Below, one piece after another: positions 62,072 to 64,000 of a stretch of 64,000 bases of DNA (within the stretch, counting starts at the first letter, position 1; each line of letters begins with the position of its first letter). The stretch is from Bryobacterales bacterium. Its GTDB lineage: Bacteria > Acidobacteriota > Terriglobia > Bryobacterales > Bryobacteraceae. The stretch covers positions 34,967-98,966 of the forward strand of contig JADZCM010000028.1 of the NCBI GenBank assembly GCA_020851555.1. Reading direction: 5' to 3'. The position numbers and the translations under genes were made by a program. Under the pieces are notes generated by a model, which had not been told where the DNA came from, ran no database searches, and worked only from the letters and a program-made list of their open reading frames with translations.

Positions 62072-62740
62072 ATGGTTACGATGCTGCGCCAGAGACTGGA
62101 GCTGATCGAGGAGCGTATCGGGCGGGCGCTCAGCCGGGCGGGCAGGAAGCGGCCGGAGATTACGCTGGTGGCCATCACCAAGGTCTTCCCCGCGGAGACG
62201 GTGCGTGAGGCTTACGGTCTGGGGCTACGGGACTTCGGAGAGAACTACGTGCAGGAGTTCCAATCCAAAGCGCCACGGCTCGCGGACCTGCCTGGCGCGC
62301 GCTTCCACTTCGTGGGGCGCCTGCAATCCAACAAGGCGCGGCGGGCAGCGGAGCTGTTTCAGGTCATCGAGACGATTGACTCCGGGAAGATCGCCCGAAA
62401 GATCAGCGAAGCGGGCCGATCCGTGGAGGCCATGATCGAGGTCAAGCTCAGCCCCGAGCAGGCCAAGAGCGGCGTCGATCCGGAGCATCTTGCCGCGCTG
62501 ATTGAGGCGGTCCGCGCGCTCCCCAATCTCGATCTGACCGGCTTGATGACCATGCCGCCCTGGTCCGAGGACGCCGAGCAATCCCGGCCCTATTTCCGGC
62601 GGCTGCGCGGCCTCGCTGAAGCACATGGCCTCCGCTCCCTGTCCATGGGCATGTCTCACGACTTTGAGGTCGCCATCGAAGAAGGCGCCACTCACCTGCG
62701 GGTGGGCACGGCCCTGTTTGGCCCGCGGCAGAGACAGTGA
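62072..62740 (+). CDS. yggS: YggS/PLPBP-family pyridoxal phosphate homeostasis protein
   Basis: Single-domain PLP-binding protein (alanine-racemase-like TIM barrel) that buffers cellular pyridoxal phosphate. Family motifs are all present: TLVAITKVFPAETVREAYGL with the PLP Lys, RDFGENYVQEF, HFVGRLQSNKARR, IEVKLSPEQAKSG, LTGLMTMPPW, and SMGMSHDFEVAIEEGATHLR, with VGTALFG near the end. At 223 residues it is the standard length. ATG 62072 is used; ATG 62081 is equally possible. The stop overlaps the next gene's start (GTGA). The usual neighbours (proC, sepF) are not seen. Confidence 0.92.
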   Translation: MVTMLRQRLELIEERIGRALSRAGRKRPEITLVAITKVFPAETVREAYGLGLRDFGENYVQEFQSKAPRLADLPGARFHFVGRLQSNKARRAAELFQVIETIDSGKIARKISEAGRSVEAMIEVKLSPEQAKSGVDPEHLAALIEAVRALPNLDLTGLMTMPPWSEDAEQSRPYFRRLRGLAEAHGLRSLSMGMSHDFEVAIEEGATHLRVGTALFGPRQRQ

Positions 62741-63867
62741 CGGCCGGCTTCCATTCCCCGTTGCCCCCGGCGCGTTCGGGCGTCGCCGATTACGCCGCGG
62801 CTCTGCTGGCCGCACTGCGGGAGTACGGAACGGTGCAAGTGGGCGCCCGCCGCGCGGACGTGCATCTTTATCATCTGGGCAATAACCAGCTCCACCGGGA
62901 AATCTACCGGCGCGCGATTGAGGAACCCGGGGTGGCCGTGCTGCACGACGCCGTGTTGCAGCATTTCTTTCTTGGGTGGCTGGACCGCTCCGCATACATC
63001 GAGGAGTTCGTCTACAACTACGGTCCCTGGAGCCGCGGCGTCGCCGGAGAGATGTGGAACGAACGCGCCCGGTCGGGCGGCGAACGGCACTTTCGGTATC
63101 CCATGCTCCGGCGGATCGCGGAGAGATCCCTCGCCGTAGTGGTCCACAACCCGGGGGCGGCCCGCACGGTCCTCGCGCACGCGCCAAAGGCCCGTGTCCG
63201 GGAGATCCCGCACCTGTTCGTGCCGCCGGCTGAGGCCGATCCTGTCGAGGTCATTCGTCTGCGCGAGCGCTGGGGTGGAGACTTCGTCTTCGCCGTGATG
63301 GGTTACCTCCGGGAGTCCAAACGCCTGCCGGCGGTCCTGAGAGCCATGGATGTGGTCAGGCGGCGGCGCCCCGGCGCCCGGCTCCTGTTGGCCGGCGAGT
63401 TTGTTTCCGCGGACCTGGAGCGTCAGCTACGGCCGCATCTGCGCCGGGATGATGTCGTTTATCAGGGATGGAGTACTGAACGGGAATTCTGGATGCAGGG
63501 CGCCGCGGCGGATGCCTGCGTCAACCTTCGCCACCCTTCGGCGGGGGAGACTTCGGGGATAGGGATAAAGATGATGGGGCTCGGCAAACCGGTAATCTAC
63601 ACGGAATCCGAGGAAGTCTCGCGCTTCCCGGACGGCTCCTGCATCAGGATCGCCCACGGGGTCGCCGAGGTGGAGGAACTGGCCGAGCACATGACGCTGC
63701 TCGCGGGACACCCGGCTCTGGCCCGCCGGATTGGAGGCCGCGCGGCGGAGCACATCCGGCGCGTTCACGCGGCCCGCGCGACGGCGGGGCTGTATTGGGA
63801 TCTGCTTCGGAGTTGCGGAGCGGGCCGGCTCGCGTGCTACGATGGTCAGGAAGTTGTGGCGCCCTGA
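62737..63867 (+). CDS. Glycosyltransferase, GT4-like
   Basis: Cytoplasmic GT-B-fold glycosyltransferase of 376 residues. The N-terminus FHSPLPPARSGVADYAAALL has the PxxSGVxxY signature of GT4 enzymes. The C-terminal nucleotide-sugar domain has FVFAVMGYLRESKRLPAVLR, VVYQGWSTEREFWMQGAAAD, and LRHPSAGETSGIGIKMMGLG, matching the E-x7-E-type region. The donor and acceptor cannot be told. GTG start overlapping the yggS stop (GTGA) indicates joint translation. The stop codon ends 2 nt before tRNA-Asp begins, so the transcript probably continues into the tRNA or is ended by its processing. Confidence 0.87.
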   Translation: MTAGFHSPLPPARSGVADYAAALLAALREYGTVQVGARRADVHLYHLGNNQLHREIYRRAIEEPGVAVLHDAVLQHFFLGWLDRSAYIEEFVYNYGPWSRGVAGEMWNERARSGGERHFRYPMLRRIAERSLAVVVHNPGAARTVLAHAPKARVREIPHLFVPPAEADPVEVIRLRERWGGDFVFAVMGYLRESKRLPAVLRAMDVVRRRRPGARLLLAGEFVSADLERQLRPHLRRDDVVYQGWSTEREFWMQGAAADACVNLRHPSAGETSGIGIKMMGLGKPVIYTESEEVSRFPDGSCIRIAHGVAEVEELAEHMTLLAGHPALARRIGGRAAEHIRRVHAARATAGLYWDLLRSCGAGRLACYDGQEVVAP

Positions 63868-63869
63868 GC

Positions 63870-63946
<77 letters not shown>

Positions 63947-64000
63947 TTCTGTTGCCTGCCGCGAGCGCCGCACTGCGGCCGCCTGAGCCCACGGGGCCAA

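Overview
The window comes from a GC-rich (roughly 65%) bacterial chromosome. Its gene content looks like Acidobacteriota of the Solibacter/Bryobacter type. The pointers are Oar-like TonB receptors, Tat-exported enolase-superfamily proteins, HTH plus PD40/TolB membrane regulators, CadC-like winged-helix membrane proteins, LmbE-like deacetylases beside sodium symporters, and secreted CE1/CE15 esterases. This assignment is inference from gene families; no rRNA is present.

Layout. 1-12 kb: a TonB receptor cut by the left edge, two enolase-superfamily proteins, an outer-membrane barrel, a metallo-beta-lactamase-fold lipoprotein-like enzyme, a DUF362 protein and an unidentified 493-residue protein. 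12-22 kb: regulation, with two membrane-anchored DNA-binding regulators, a nitroreductase, a PilZ plus PAS/GAF/GGDEF/EAL c-di-GMP pair, and two linked unknowns (a zinc-ribbon/coiled-coil protein and a helical protein). 22-29 kb: DUF2911, then a tightly overlapping deacetylase / 39-residue membrane protein / sodium symporter operon, and opposite it an esterase plus a third enolase-superfamily protein. 29-36 kb: priA, a GNAT enzyme, an actin-like ATPase overlapping a membrane-anchored amidase, a beta-propeller protein and a diheme cytochrome c. 36-40.5 kb: a two-gene sugar-activation operon with a fucokinase-like GHMP kinase fused to a C-terminal uridylyltransferase, followed by a diverged GalU-like protein. 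40.6-48.5 kb: a propeller-type sensor histidine kinase, a TonB receptor lacking its N-terminus and a neutral-ceramidase-like protein.

48.5-54.3 kb is an accessory patch. It holds phage tail remnants (one frameshifted, one cut short), an esterase, a 5'-truncated IS256 transposase, tRNA-Arg(CCG) and a possible recombinase tail. It is bracketed by a 62-bp direct repeat (60/62 identical) made of the 3' end of the ceramidase gene. The arrangement is what an element leaves when it integrates into the end of a coding gene and restores that end.

54.4-64 kb: an adenylate-forming ligase overlapping an Nramp-like transporter, trmO plus a methyltransferase, a CE15 glucuronoyl esterase, alkaline phosphatase, a decayed tRNA-His, a YggS-family protein overlapping a glycosyltransferase, and tRNA-Asp starting 2 nt after the glycosyltransferase stop.

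As a whole the window suggests a polysaccharide-degrading heterotroph: outer-membrane receptors, exported esterases, acid-sugar enolase enzymes, symporters and sugar-nucleotide enzymes. Many neighbours overlap by ATGA, GTGA, TTGA or TGATG junctions. Two membrane regulators appear to have leaderless or nearly leaderless starts, and a 19-bp tandem operator-like motif occurs twice. The strongest candidates for something new are the reversed kinase/pyrophosphorylase fusion, the gene-end integration scar and the tandem motif.
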